Positions 30,867 through 43,395 of a DNA stretch of 64,000 bases are shown here, in pieces. Source of the DNA: Ephydatia muelleri (taxonomy: Eukaryota > Porifera > Demospongiae > Spongillida > Spongillidae). How positions within the stretch are numbered: position 1 is the first letter of the stretch; every line of letters starts with the position of its first letter. Made by a program: the position numbers and the translations under genes. The stretch covers positions 9,694,458 through 9,758,457 of the forward strand of contig JABACO010000012.1 of NCBI GenBank assembly GCA_013339895.1, read 5' to 3'. The notes beneath the pieces were generated by a model that was given only the letters and a program-made list of their open reading frames with translations, made no database searches and was not told where the DNA came from.

Positions 30867-32414
30867 ATGGCTGGTTTGGCTGTTTACGTAGCCGAGGACA
30901 AAGCGCTCCAGGCCTTAACGAAAGCGTAAGTACTGGGAGTTATGTAGGTGTTAAGTTGGAGTACACACCATAATCTCGTCAGAGTTACCAAACAAGTGCA
31001 GCTTGCGTTTAAAGCGCTTGTCGAGTACGATGCGGACGGTGTTTCGGATTGCCCGCATCCTTCATATGCATTATCGTTCAAAAAAAACCATTATCTACAC
31101 ATGAAGCAGGTATGACTACAGTATGTCTATGACAGTTTACTACTATAATCACAGAAGTATAACGATGATTGGTGGATAGGCCGCGTTGTTGGAGAATGCG
31201 AAACAATTGGATTCCTCCCGAGGTGAGTGAGGAGCTTATCGTCATTGTGCAGACTTTATCTATTAGCTAGCGAGTTAAAATTGAAGGCTTTAGTCTCCAA
31301 TGGTGAAGCTGTCTACCAAGCTGCTCCGATAATGCGCCCGATCGTGTTCATGGGCCCCTCTAACAAGAAATCCGAGGCACGTCGCAGAACCCCGGACGAA
31401 GTCCTGTCCTCTTATTTGGCATCTCTCCCCTTTGTAGCTCACGAAATTGTTGCAGAGCGGTCTCATCAACTTCATGAAGGAGCGATTTGCGGGACGTCTC
31501 AATATCGTGCAACCTCTGATGTCCATTTACTCGATGAGCAGCAAGCAAAGTCAGTTCTTAGAGGTGCCGTGGCATTACATTACCTCAAGGCATGCCGCGT
31601 AACAAAGGTCGCGACCTAGCCCTTGATGTGCGAGAAGCCGGGGCATCATTGAAGCTCGTGTTCATGAACTGCGATGCAAGCTTCCCCACCGATCTTGACC
31701 AAGCTGCCTTCCACCCTCTCATCATCTATATCCAAATTTCCAGACGTAAAGTATGTTGCATGATTTAAAGCTAAGGCTGTGTATCTGTGTATGTTCACGT
31801 GTGTGTATGTGTGTGTGTGTGTATGTGTGTGTGCATGTGTGTGTGTATGTGTATGTATGTGTGTGTGTGCTTGTGTGTGTGTATGTGTGTGTGTGTGTGC
31901 ATGTGTGTGTGTATGTGTGTGTATGTGTATGTATGTGTGTGTGTGCTTGTGTGTGTGTATGTGTGTGTGTGTGTATGTGTGTGTGCATGTGTGTGTATGT
32001 GTGTGTATGTGTATGTATGTGTGTGTGCTTGTGTGTGTATGTGTGTGTGTGTGCATGTGTGTATGTATGTGTGTGTGTGTGTATGTATGTGTGTGTGTGT
32101 GTGCAGGTGTTGGAGAGACTGCTCAAGGAGAGTTCACTGCGGAGAAGGGAGGCAGAATTGAGTGATGCGTATCGTCTGTACGATCACATGCAACACACAC
32201 CTGTGAGCTGATTGGTCTAGTTGGTGTGTGTGTGACTTATGGCTTCCTTGCGTCTTTGCAGTGTCCCTATTCCCTGATCATTACGGACAGCAACTTAGAT
32301 GACGCTACACAAAACCTTGAACTATTCCTAGAGAGTTACTGGGCATCAACCAGATCTGTGCCAGAGCCAGCTACAATGCTCCAAGATTTAAGGACCTCAG
32401 AGACGATTGTGTAA
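30867..32414 (+). CDS. CACNB: Voltage-gated Ca2+ channel beta subunit-like protein (SH3-GK core)
   Basis: This cytosolic auxiliary subunit binds the alpha1 I-II linker of Cav channels. ATG at 30867 begins MAGLAVYVAEDKALQALTKA. The SH3 part encodes VQLAFKALVEYDADGVSDCP, then ALSFKKNHYLHMKQKYNDDW and WIGRVVGECETIGFLPR, matching the beta-subunit FLHIKEKYNNDWWIGR motif. The guanylate-kinase-like part gives APIMRPIVFMGPSNKKSE, then LTKLLQSGLINFMKERFAGR (ungapped against [20 protein letters not shown]), LKLVFMNCDASFPTDLDQAA, HPLIIYIQISRRK, and ESYWAST near the end (stop at 32412-32414). The hook between SH3 and GK is very short, and the long N- and C-terminal tails of vertebrate subunits are missing, leaving about 300 residues. 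A GC-AG intron (31377-31437) is required for the alignment. One junction near 31550-31585 is uncertain. Confidence 0.87.
31377..31437 (+). other. GC-AG intron in CACNB
   Basis: The 61-bp intron has donor GAG|gcacgt and acceptor tttgtag. Splicing here joins GPSNKKSE to LTKLLQSG, giving an ungapped match to beta-subunit guanylate-kinase sequence; the GT alternatives give extra or missing residues and very short introns. Confidence 0.72.
31797..32105. repeat. TG-rich microsatellite in CACNB intron
   Basis: About 310 bp of GTGTGTGTAT/GTGTGCAT units form most of the intron before the exon encoding the helix ERLLKESSLRRREAELSD. Reading frames across it are artefacts. Confidence 0.95.
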
Positions 32415-32662
32415 CATACATGTATATACATTTGTGTGTGTGTATGTGTGTGTATGTGTGTGTGTATGTGTGTGTGTGTTGCACAAGAGTGTGTCTCCCT
32501 TCTGTGTGCCTCACACAAATCACAAACATTTCCTCATAAGTTAAGGATGTGCATTAGTTGGTCACACACACTAGTCAGCTGAAACGTGTCTTAGAGTCAT
32601 AGCATGTGGTTTTAATTGACCACAGGCAGCCTAAGCCTTGTATCAGCAATTAACGCCCCCCC

Positions 32663-32700
<38 letters not shown>

Positions 32701-32970
32701 AATAAAAATAAACCGGTTGGGACGAAGCCCAAAACCCCCTTGCTGTCATATGAGGGACACGCCCCCGTACCCTCTCCCCACTGGTGAATAGACCTCCCCC
32801 TGCTGTTGTAATGGTGCGTCATTGTGTCCCATCAAGCAAATGCTAATATCTGAGGTTCAAGGACTTAATGCGTGTCGGTCGGTTTATTGAAGATCCACTT
32901 CCGTCGTACGTGAATACGGTATACACACTCGGACATAGATAAACAAAGAGAGACTAATTAAAAACGCTAC
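32415..32970. other. Intergenic spacer CACNB - ABCA with TG tract and poly-C run
   Basis: It contains a TG tract (about 32431-32480) and a run of about 40 C interrupted by one A (about 32657-32698). No gene is visible. The 3' UTR of CACNB and the ABCA promoter must lie here. The poly-C length should be treated as uncertain. Confidence 0.7.
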
Positions 32971-35900
32971 ATGTCGCACTTCTGGCTGCATCTTCGGCTC
33001 CTATTGTGGAAAAACATCATACTCAAACTACGGCAGCCGGTTAGTACACAGGCCTATGGCGTATAGTGCTCCGTACATCTTGCTAACATCACATGGATAC
33101 TTTAGGTATTCCTAGCATTGGAGATAATATGGCCGGTGTTCCTATTTGGAGGTATTCTAGTGCCGTTGAGGCTCCAGTTTCCGTCAGAAAGCACGCCAGA
33201 CTGTACGTATATACATAAACTATCTATGGACACGGCTGATAACCATTTAACCAATCAGCCCGCTACCGCGCCAATGCGTTGCCTTCAGCTGGTCTGTTCC
33301 CGTTCATGCAGTCAGTGGTATGTGACCTCAGTAAGGGTCCAAGCAATTACAGCTCCGACATGCCGTACTACCCTAACGCCAGGTACATTATATAGGCCTA
33401 GCCGAGGATGATGTGTGGAGTGACCCAGTGTGTGCTTTTTATTTAGCGTGAACGACATCTACAACTTGCTCGATGGTGTGTCGTCATGGAATGGCAGTTG
33501 GAATCGTGTTTGCACAGTGCTACGCGAAACAGCAGCGATACGGCCATGCGCGAACACGTCAGAAGAAGGTACATGTACGGTGTGTAATAGGCCTACATCG
33601 GTCACGTTTCACGCCAATACATAAATAACGTTTTTAGCTTTGTTACGGCTGTTGAATTCACCGACGTCACTGGACATAGTAGATCTACAACAGGTATGTG
33701 TATTTGTCGTAGAAAGAATTCCCTTTTCATCTCGTCCCCTCTTCATGTAGCTGCTGAGCTGTGGTGTACTGGATCAGATCCGAGAGCTGAACGATGTGCT
33801 GGCACTAACGGAATCTGTTTCTCTTTACTTCCGCTTTGCTAACTCCACTGGTAGCCTTTCTTATGAAGGCCTTGAGAAGTTCTTGTGTGGCGACCTGCCT
33901 GTTGACGACTCTGTTCTCAAGTCCATACTCAGAAGGTTGATGCAAGGAGACAGAACACAGCGAGGTAAGACGCACGCGTGGTCACGAGATGCGCTATCAT
34001 CCTGCTGACCAATCTTCTTCAAAGCCTTCAAACAGCAAAGTGCTAATGACGATGGGAATGGGAATGGGACTGGTGATGGAAAACAGTCCTCAGACCGTGT
34101 TGCACCAAAGGTATTGTTTACAGCCAGCAGAGAGAACATGCACAGGGCTCTAAGCATCATGAGGCGGGCAAACAGAACAATTCAGTCAGTTGAGTTCTTC
34201 AAGAGTTTGGCTGAGCAGACACATAATTGCTCCGAGTTTTTTCTTGAGACATTTCCCCCAAACAGCCCACAGGTGAAAATCCTGAATGAGGTATAGTTAA
34301 AAGACTGGGAAGGGGAATATAATGCCATCTTCAAACGTGCCTCACTCCCTACTGTAGGTGATTGATATTTTGCTGAACAGCTCCAACGGAGTCTTTCCTC
34401 CATTGTCCAACTTACTTCCCTCTAATGCAAGCTTGCTGCTAGCAAAACAGCTGCTTGACCCGAACAATCCAAACAGCATCTGGAAGCATGTTAGCCTCAG
34501 CTCCAACATATCACTTTCTATTCTGGATCAGATAGCGGCAGTGGACTGGGAGATATTCACACCTGTGACCTCAGAAGCTGAGATGCAAGACTTGTCAAGT
34601 AATTACCTTCTGCAGCAACAGAAAGGCATCAGTGTGGTGTTTGCTGGCATTGTACTGGAGGATTTCCTGACCAGCCAAGAGGGAGAGCTGCAGAGTGTAA
34701 AGTTGAGGATTCGGATGAACAGTACCTATGTCCATGACACCACCTTACTGAGGGAAACGTAAGTATCATTATGTTCTGTAGCTCCAAAGAACTTATGTCT
34801 CTGTGTAGTGACGTGCAGAAACCAATCCCCTTTTTAAGTTCTTATTTTCAAATTATCATTTACAAATCCTGCAAGCTAACAACTCATGCCTGTCCCTAGC
34901 CACACCCATCCCATGTGCTTTGCCTGTCCCTAGCCACACCCATCCCATGTGCTTGTGCCACTTAATTGCCTTGCAGGGTCTGGGTACCTGGGCCGGAGGA
35001 TCAGCGATGGAAACGCAGGTATCTGGACGCCGGGTTTGTACTCTTACAAGACATGGTGGAGCGTGGGGCAATGGAAGAAATCCTTGGTCACGCCCTCCTC
35101 TCTCCCGCCTCCTACCTCAACCAGATGCCCTATCCATGCTACGAAGATGATCTGTAAGAGATGGGGCTGGGGACCAGTTTGTTGAACATAGGGAAAACTA
35201 GGAATTGGGAAGTGGAGTGGGGAGTTGGTGGGTGGAGCTTGCAGTTGTGGGTGGGGCTAGGAGTTGGTGGGTGGAGCTAGCAGTTGTGGGTGGGGCTAGG
35301 AGCTGATGGGTGGAGCTGGGACTTCTTTTGTTAGGTTCCCATATCTGTGCACAGGTTTGCGCAAGCAATGATTGTCATGTTGCCCATATCAATGACGCTG
35401 GCTTGGCTGTTCTCTGTGGCCATGACTGTCAGAGCCATAGTCCTGGAGAAGGAACTGAGGCTCAGAGAAGTGATGCGAATGATGGGACTGAGCGATGGCA
35501 TTCTCAGGTTGTCATGGTTCATCACATCTCTTGTTGTCTTTACAATATCAGTCACTGTCATTTCTGCTGTTCTTAAGGTTGGTGAGGTATATCTATCTGC
35601 ATGCTTGGATACCACTGCCATGATAGAGGGAGGAAATAGTTTGCTATGCCAATCAAATGTGTAGCACCTGAGGAATGCCATATCACTAACTCGCAACTCA
35701 AGCAAGTTTGATGAGTGCAAATTTGTGTGCTATGTAAGGGTGGGGTGAGGATGAGGGTGGGGTGAGGATGAGGGGTGAGGATGAGGGGTGAGGATGAGGT
35801 GGGTATTGCCTCTCAGTGGCTTCAGCACTCACATTTTCCTTCACCAGTTGTCAGGTATTATGCCGTACACCAATGGCTTCATTCTGTGGCTCTTCTTGAT

Positions 35901-38547
35901 GGTGTATGCAGTGGCCATGATCTCTTACTGGTGAGAGAGGGGTGTGGCAGCTACAGATGAGAGAGGGGTGTGGCAGCTACAAATGAGAGAGGGGTGTGGC
36001 AGCTACAAATGAGAGAGGGGTGTGGCAGCTACAGATGAGAGGGGGTGTGGCTAGCACCATTGTCTTTCTCTACAGTTTCTTTATTGCCACCTTCTTCACA
36101 TCTGCGAACCTTGGTGCCTGTATCTCAGCTCTGGTCTATTTCGTACTATTCTTTGGTCAGGTCATTGTGGTGACCAAACAGATGTACTTGAACACGGCTG
36201 CAATTGTACTTCTGGTGAGTTTAACCCTATTATTCTTGAAGGTTTGATTTAACCCTTGCCTTTGATGATACCTTACATAGAGTTTCGTTGCTCCAATTGG
36301 CTTTGGGATTGGGTCAAACTATATGATTGATTATGAGATGCAACAAGTGGGACTTCAGTGGTCCAATGTATTAGTGCCTCCATGTGAGTTTGTTATCCTT
36401 TTCCTCTCTCCCCATCCCTCCCCTCCCATCCCCTCCCCTCCTCATCCCTCCTCTCCCCTCCCATCCCCTCCCCTCCCCTACCCCCCTCCCAGCCCCTCCC
36501 CTCCCCTCCTCCCCTCCCCTCCCATCCCCTTCCCTGTCCCTCCCTCCCTTCCCTCCCCCTCCCCTCCCCTCCCCTCACGATAAGACCTCTTCTATTGCAG
36601 CTGCAGGAGACAAACTTTAACTTCCTTGGTGTCGTTGGTGTGCTTCTATTGGATTCATTGCTCTATCTCATCGTGGCGTGGTACTTGGAGGCTGTGTTTC
36701 CAGGCAAATATGGAGTAGCCAAGCCATTCTACTTCATGTTCCAGCCCTCCTACTGGGGTGTGAAGAGCCCCTCCAGGGTGCACGACTTTGAGCTGCTCTC
36801 TGTGGATGTAGAGGAGGACCCACTGGAAGGTTGGTAGAAGGAATACTAAGGGTTAAAGGCCACTAAGCTCATGTGATAGATTCCTCCAGTACTGACACAG
36901 CAGGACTGCCTCTAGGCATCTCTGTACAGCATCTTAGCAAGGTGATCATATCTACCTCACTGGTATAGAGCTGACTGGGTCCATACACCATAGGTATACA
37001 CTACGGGGTGCTTCAAATGGAGGAAGAGGATTGACGCTGTGAAGGATCTGTCAGTAGATTTCTATGAAGGTCAAATAACTGCCTTACTGGGACACAATGG
37101 AGCTGGGAAGACCACAACTATGTAGGTGTTTGCGGATGGGTGTGGTCACATGCCCCCAGATGGGTGTGGTCACATGCCCCCATGGTTCCTCTGCAGGTCT
37201 CTCCTGACAGGACTATTTGGCCCAACCTCTGGTACTGCCCGTATCTATGGCAACGACATAAGACATAAGATGGACCACATTCGCCACTCCTTGGGGGTTT
37301 GTCCTCAGCACAACGTACTCTTTGACAAGTGAGAGCTGCCAATCTCGTTTAATGGGTGTGGCTGTGGTTACAGTGTGTCCTTGGTTTCAATAGCCTAACA
37401 GTTCACGAGCACATGCTGTTCTATGGACAGCTGAAAGGAATGAGCAGAAAGGAAACCTTGCAGCAGATTCCAATGTATGTGGTAACAGCCCCTCCCCCTT
37501 AACTTTGGTACAGTCACTGGGTCCAATGCTTGTACACGCCCCCCTGGGGTATCTGTGTACACAGCCCTGTACACGCCCCCCTGGGGTATCTGCGTGTTCA
37601 TGTCCCCTGGGGTTTCTGCGTACACACCCACTAGTTCATTTGCTATTATCTCTGCGACAGATGGCTGGAGAAGGTGAACTTGCTCTCTCATTCCAAGAAG
37701 CGTTCTAAACACCTATCAGGAGGCATGCAGAGAAAGCTTTCCATCATGCTGGCCTTTCTAGGGGACTCGAGGACAGTGATTCTGGACGAGCCAACATCAG
37801 GAGTGGACCCCCATGCCAGGAGACAGATATGGGACTTTGTGGGAAGCCACAGAGAAGGCCACACAATCATCTTGTCCACTCACCACATGGACGAGGCAGA
37901 GATATTGGGTAGGAACGTCTCATGTGCCTGTCATGTGACCACCCAATGGAATGTATCTCCTATCAGGTGACCGGATTGCTGTCATTGCCAATGGCTCACT
38001 GCGTTGCTGTGGAAGTTTTGAGTACTTGAGAAAGAGGTTTGGTCAGGGACATCGGCTGACGTTAGTCAGCTGTCCTGTGCAGAATGCTCTAAATAGAGTT
38101 ACATCAGTCCACTTACCTGACAGTCAAGAGTCTAACCTGATTACAAGTTGGTCATCAGACCAATCTCCAAATAGGACACTTATTTTGCACACATCAGATA
38201 CTACAGTAGAGCATTCAGACCAATCTTCTTGCTTGCCTGGGGCAATGGGCATTGAAAGAATCACCGATTTCATTAAAGTGAGCTGCATTGGGGAAGCCCC
38301 ATATGACTTGAGTATCATGTGATTGAGAGTGTTTTGTTCCCTTGGCATCAGGAGTTCATTCCTAGTGCTTCACTGGCAGAGGTGCGGGGACTTGAGCTCC
38401 ATTATCTCCTCCCCCTTAACCAGTCTGCACCCAAAGTACTGGCCAGATTATTTGACCATCTGACAATGCAGCAGACGAGCTTGGCTGTGTCCTCCTTTGG
38501 TTTCACTGCTTGCTCACTCGACGAGGTAAGGGCATGTGTGTGTGTGT

Positions 38548-38592
<45 letters not shown>

Positions 38593-38833
38593 ATGTGTGT
38601 GTGTATGTGTGTGTACGCGTGTGTGTGTGTGTGTGTGCGCATGTGTGTGTGTGTATGTGTGTGTACGCGTGTGTGTGTGTGTGCGCATGTGTGTGTGTAT
38701 GTGTGTGTGTGTGTGCGCATGTGTGTGTGTGTACGCGTGTGTGTGTGTGTGTGTGTGCCCATGTGTGTGTGTGTATGTGTGTGTACGCGTGTGTGTGTGT
38801 GTGTGTGCATGTGCATGTGTATGTGTGTGTACG

Positions 38834-38865
<32 letters not shown>

Positions 38866-41800
38866 CATGTGTGTGTGTGTATGTGTGTGTACGCGTGTGT
38901 GTGTGTGTGTGCGCATGTGTGTGTGTGTATGTGTGTGTACGCGTGTGTGTGTGTGTGCGCATGTGTGTGTGTATGTGTGTGTGTGTGTGCGCATGTGTGT
39001 GTGTGTACGCGTGTGTGTGTGTGTGTGTGTGCCCATGTGTGTGTGTGTATGTGTGTGTACGCGTGTGTGTGTGTGTGTGTGCATGTGCATGTGTATGTGT
39101 GTGTACGCGTGTATGTGTGTGTGTGTGTGTGTGTGTATGTGTGTGCACATGTGTGTATGTGTGTTCATACAAACTTATCATGTATGTGTTCTGCAGATAT
39201 TTTTACAGTTAGCAGATGATGCAATTGAAGACCAAAATGGAAATAATTCTGTCAGGGAACCACACTCCTCTGCACCAATGGCTTCTAGTGAGCCACACCC
39301 CTCTGATAAGCCAATGGCTTCTAGTGAGCCACACCCCTCTGATAAGCCAATGGCTTTTAGTGAGCCACACCCCTCTGCTGAACCAATGGCATCCTGTGAG
39401 CCACACCCCTCTGATGAACCAATGACATCCTGTGAGCCACACCCCTCTGATGAACCAATGGCATCCTGTGAGCCACACCCCTCTGATAAGCCAATGGGTT
39501 CTAGTGAGCCACACCCCTCTGATGAACCAATGGCTTCTAGTGAGCCACACCCCTCTGATGAACCAATGGCTTCTAGTGAGCCACACCCCTCTGATGAACC
39601 AATGGCTTCTAGTGAGCCACACCCCACTGATGGGGTGGGGCCTTCAGAAATGCTGCTTGAGAGGAGTGAAGATGGGCCTGGGGGTGAGGATGAGCCTGGG
39701 GATGAGGATGGGACAGAGGAGGACAGGCTGTGGCCACAAGGGGAAACCCCTCTGATTAAAAGCTATCTGAAAGGACCAGCCCTCTGGCGAGCTCAGTACA
39801 CCTCCCTCCTGGTCAAACGACTCCACTATTTCCGCCACAAGTACATAGCCATAATGGTACAGACGGTGTTCCCTCTGGCCATAATAGCTATGTCCATGAT
39901 GGTAGCTAGGTCGCTCCTTGATGTAACAGACCAGCCTTCATTGGAGCTCTCACCAGCTGTGTTCTTCGGAGCAAGCAGAGACAACTATGCCTTCCTGGCA
40001 GGCCCCCTCACTAACGCCACAGCTCCGTACCTGCACACTGCGTATCTGCCTTGTGGCATGGACACATCAGTGATGATGTCATCAGATGACCAATACTCTG
40101 TGTGTTCGCGTCAAGGTCAAGAGGACAAGTGTGTTGGTTACCCTGACCTCCACTATACCTGTATGTGCCTCAACTGCTCAGAGCGTATCCCAATGACCAC
40201 ACCCCCTGCTTGTTACAACGGGACTCACACGGGTACAAGACTCCAGGATGTAACCAGGGTGGGCGGAGACTCAGAGGGTGCATATGATTTCCTCACAAGT
40301 TACCTCCAATGGACAGAGAATGACTTCATTGAGGTCAGATATGGAGGGCTGTCGTTTGGCCACAGGAGAGATGACATACCAGTCTCATTGGATCAGTACT
40401 ACTCAAGTCCATCCAACACATCTCTCCCATTCTTTGCTGCACACACAGCTGCCAAGGCGTGGTACTCTCTCAAGGGGTATCACGCCATGCCATCTTATCT
40501 CAATTCCCTAAATAACATCATTCTGCGCACCCACCTTCCACCAAAGAAGGATCCAACCATATATGGTATGTGAGGGTGATGATGTTAGCATGACATCATC
40601 ACTATGGCACATTGTCCCATGATTGATATATTTGCAGGAATTAAGACTTACAGCCATCCATTCCCTTTCACAAATTTGCAGCGGCTAGACTATGCTGTAA
40701 CGTAAGTGTAGAATATCAGTGTTGTCACGCTTCTGACTACTGTCCTCTTCTCTGTGCCTCTCCTCCCCACCCTCCCCACCACTCCCTTTCCCACCCTCAC
40801 CTAACCACTCCCTTTCCCACCCTCACCACCCTCACCACCACTCCCTTTTCCACCCTCCTTGTACAGGGAACTTGGAAGTGCTATTGTTAACCCTTTGGCA
40901 GCCATGTTTGCCATTGGTTTCCTAGCAGCAGGCTTTGTTTTGTTAATCATTGAGGAGAAGAGCAACAAGGTCAAGCACCTCCAGCTGGTGTGTGGACTCA
41001 ACAGAGGCATCTATTGGTTGTCGTCAGCAACATGGGACCTGTGTAGCTACGTTCTCTTCATGATGGCAGCTCTTCTCATCTATGTGGCTTTTCAGGACCC
41101 AAATCTCACCTCTTCCGTAGGGCTCCCAAGCTTCTTCATCATCCTGGTCTCCTACGGGGTGGCCATTGTTCCCTGGATTTATTCCCTTTCATTCTTGTTC
41201 AGTTCTCCTTCCACAGCATATATTGTTCTCTTCTGTCTCAACTTCTTTTCTGGCTTTGCTCTTCTTATTGTTGATGTGGTCATCGCCTTCCTCACTGAGG
41301 CTGCAGAGACGTCCTATGCTCTGGTGTACTTACCGTTTCCCTCTTATTGCCTGGGACGAGGAATGCTTTATCTCACACTAGATAGAGTGTTCCAGGAACT
41401 AGTGGCCACATTCACTCTCAAGCCGGTCCCCAGTCCATTGGTTGGCATGTGGCCCTTCATTGTGTCTCTATGGGTGCAGGCTATTGTGTACACAGTGTTT
41501 GTGGTGATGCTTGAGTCCTCTCAAGTGTGGATGTGCCCATTGAGGAGGTGAGGAGGGTGTGGTGGGTGTGGTCAGGGATAAGTGGGATGACTTTTGGATT
41601 GCACTTTCTTTTCAGGTCACAGAGTGTTCCAAAAGCCCTTCCCTTAAGTACCAGTGATGACCTCGTTGCAAAGGAGAGGGAGAGAGTTCTCTCCAACTCT
41701 TCTCATGAAGAGATCCTTACACTACAGAACCTAACCAAAGAATATGGTCTCCAGTGTTCAAAGAATCGCCATCTTGCAGTCAACCAGCTGTGCCTTGGCA

Positions 41801-42971
41801 TGCAGAAGGGAGAGGTATGTCATCAATGTGCATTGTGGAAATCTTCACTATTTGTATATGGACTCCAGTGTTTTGGGCTCCTTGGAGTGAATGGAGCTGG
41901 CAAGACCACTACCTTTAAGATGCTCACTGGAGATACCCGGCCATCCTATGGAGATGCTTTAGTCGCATCTCATAGCATCAGCACTGGAATGGGACAGGTG
42001 CGACAGAAGATTGGCTACTGTCCCCAGGTTGATGCCCTTCTGGACCCCCTCACTGGCCGACAGCACTTGGTCCATGTTTGTCACTTGAGAGGTGTTCCTG
42101 CCACACAGGTATGGTCAGGTCCATAGCTCTGTACATTACATTGTGATATTACAGCTGAATGAGGCAGTGAGCTGGGCACTTAAGAAGCTTGGATTGGAGA
42201 TAATTGCTGATAAACCAGCTGGTACATACTCAGGAGGAAATAGGAGGAGGTTGTCTACAGCCATTGCTCTTTTGGGAAAGCCACCACTTCTCCTACTGGT
42301 AAGCTGATGTCCTTTACCACATGTACCTGCTGCCATTCCTGGCCTTGCTAGGATGAGCCCACATCTGGTGTGGACCCAAAGGCAAGGCGCTTCCTATGGG
42401 ATATCATTAGGGGTGTGGTTGCCGAGGGGCAGAGTGTTCTGGTGACCACACACAGCATGGCGGAGTGTGAAGCCTTGTGTGGACGAGTGGGCATAATGGT
42501 GAATGGGTCATTCAGGTGCTTGGGCACGCCCCAGCAGCTCAAGACACGCTATGGGGAAGGCTATCGAGTGAAGATTCGTGTGAATGGACAGGTTGAGCCC
42601 GTGATAGAGTTCCTGATGCAAAATTTGAAGAACTCAGTATTAAAGGTAACAAGTTCTCCAGCACTCAATGAAATACATTTAAACACCACTCGTAGGAACA
42701 ACACTCCAACATATTGATTTACCAACTTTCTTTGGAGGGACTAAAACTCTCTGATATTTTCAATGTGATGGAGATTGCCAGAGAGAAGCTGGACATAGAG
42801 GATTACTCAGTGACTCAGACCACACTCGATGATGTGTTTGTATTCTTTGCTAGTCAGCAGCATGACAGAGACACTCTGACAGCAGGTCAACTTGACACAA
42901 GACTTTCTGATCATTCTACTGGCACAGATGGTGTGTATTATTGTGCAGAAAAAGACGACGTGCATTGCTAA
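32971..42971 (+). CDS. ABCA: ABC transporter subfamily A, full-length (ABCA1/2/4/7 type)
   Basis: This is a lipid-translocating ABCA exporter with two membrane halves and two ATPase domains. ATG at 32971 begins [20 protein letters not shown], then [20 protein letters not shown] (first membrane helix). A large extracellular domain has many N-x-S/T sites. Membrane segments follow around 35330-36700 ([40 protein letters not shown]). NBD1: Walker [12 protein letters not shown] (37095), CPQHNVLF, signature [10 protein letters not shown], Walker [14 protein letters not shown] (37780), and THHMDEAE. A linker holds ten 12-residue repeats. The second half has [20 protein letters not shown], a second extracellular loop, [20 protein letters not shown], and helices around 40900-41520. 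NBD2: [17 protein letters not shown] (41890), [47 protein letters not shown], and [11 protein letters not shown]. The C-terminus [20 protein letters not shown] matches the ABCA family. Stop TAA 42969-42971. The substrate cannot be inferred. Confidence 0.95.
34887..34953. repeat. 32-bp direct duplication in ABCA intron
   Basis: Two tandem copies of tgcctgtccctagccacacc followed by catcccatgtgc. They overlap a polypyrimidine area upstream of the next exon. Confidence 0.85.
35932..36050. repeat. 26-bp tandem repeat starting at an ABCA splice donor
   Basis: About four and a half copies of gagagaggggtgtggcagct plus acaaat begin at the donor of the exon encoding [14 protein letters not shown] (ACTG|gtgaga). 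Later copies carry atgaga instead of gtgaga, so the donor GT is unique to the first copy. Confidence 0.88.
36400..36586. repeat. CCCCTCCCATCCCCTCC minisatellite in ABCA intron
   Basis: About 185 bp of pyrimidine-rich CCCCTCC units just before the exon encoding [20 protein letters not shown]. Confidence 0.93.
38526..39165. repeat. Complex TG satellite with GTACGCG and GCGCATG variants in ABCA intron
   Basis: About 640 bp of TG repeats with regular tgtgtacgcgtgtgtg and tgcgcatgtgtg modules. A block of roughly 280 bp containing a gtgtgcccatgtgtgtgtgt marker occurs twice (around 38755 and 39031), so a higher-order duplication is present. Frames across it, including the apparent 687-residue frame that joins the next exon, are artefacts. 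Confidence 0.93.
39257..39630 (+). repeat. Coding 36-bp tandem repeat in the ABCA linker ([12 protein letters not shown])n
   Basis: Ten full copies plus one degenerate copy of a 12-residue unit [12 protein letters not shown] lie in the cytosolic linker between NBD1 and the second membrane half. Substitutions (K/E, C/S, T/A) show divergence but the frame is kept. The segment is followed by an acidic run ([20 protein letters not shown]). Confidence 0.95.
40745..40862. repeat. CACCACTCCCTTTCCCACCCT repeat in ABCA intron
   Basis: About four imperfect copies of cactccctttcccaccctca make up the pyrimidine tract and acceptor region before the exon encoding [20 protein letters not shown]. Confidence 0.85.
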
Positions 42972-43395
42972 GCTGAAACTGAATATTAATACTTCTTGTT
43001 CATTGTATACTTGTCTGTCATTTTAATATTTTTAAGAAACTGATTAATAACTACTATGCAGTAGTAAACTTGAGATACATATAGAGATTGAAGTTAAGAG
43101 TCCTACAAGAGCGATTGACATACCAATTGATTAAGGAGGTAGGGAGGGAGGTAGGGAGCACTCAACAAGTTCCCCTTCTTGTCGCAGGACGTGTGCACAT
43201 GAAATAAATAACCCTAACCCTCCAACATAACTTCACCCATTGATACTGCATGATCAGTTGCGCACATATGCATATGCCTATGCAATAATAACATAAACAT
43301 AAATGAGAAATCATTAACACGGTATACATGAGCGTTGTGCCAGATTTAATAGTAATGGCACAATATTAGTTGCAAATGTGATCTTGAAATATGAA
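42972..43395. other. ABCA 3' flank
   Basis: AT-rich sequence with AATAAA strings around 43200-43210 that could serve as poly(A) signals for ABCA. No coding signal is seen. Confidence 0.5.

Noticed and set aside
38510-40573. 687-codon plus-strand frame with CVCVCV repeats at its start
   Set aside because: The first third is a TG satellite in an intron; the true ABCA exon begins near 39197 after a ctgcag acceptor.
43200-43215. CCCTAACCC string considered as telomeric repeat
   Set aside because: Only a single short occurrence (aaccctaaccctcc), in an intergenic flank; not an array.
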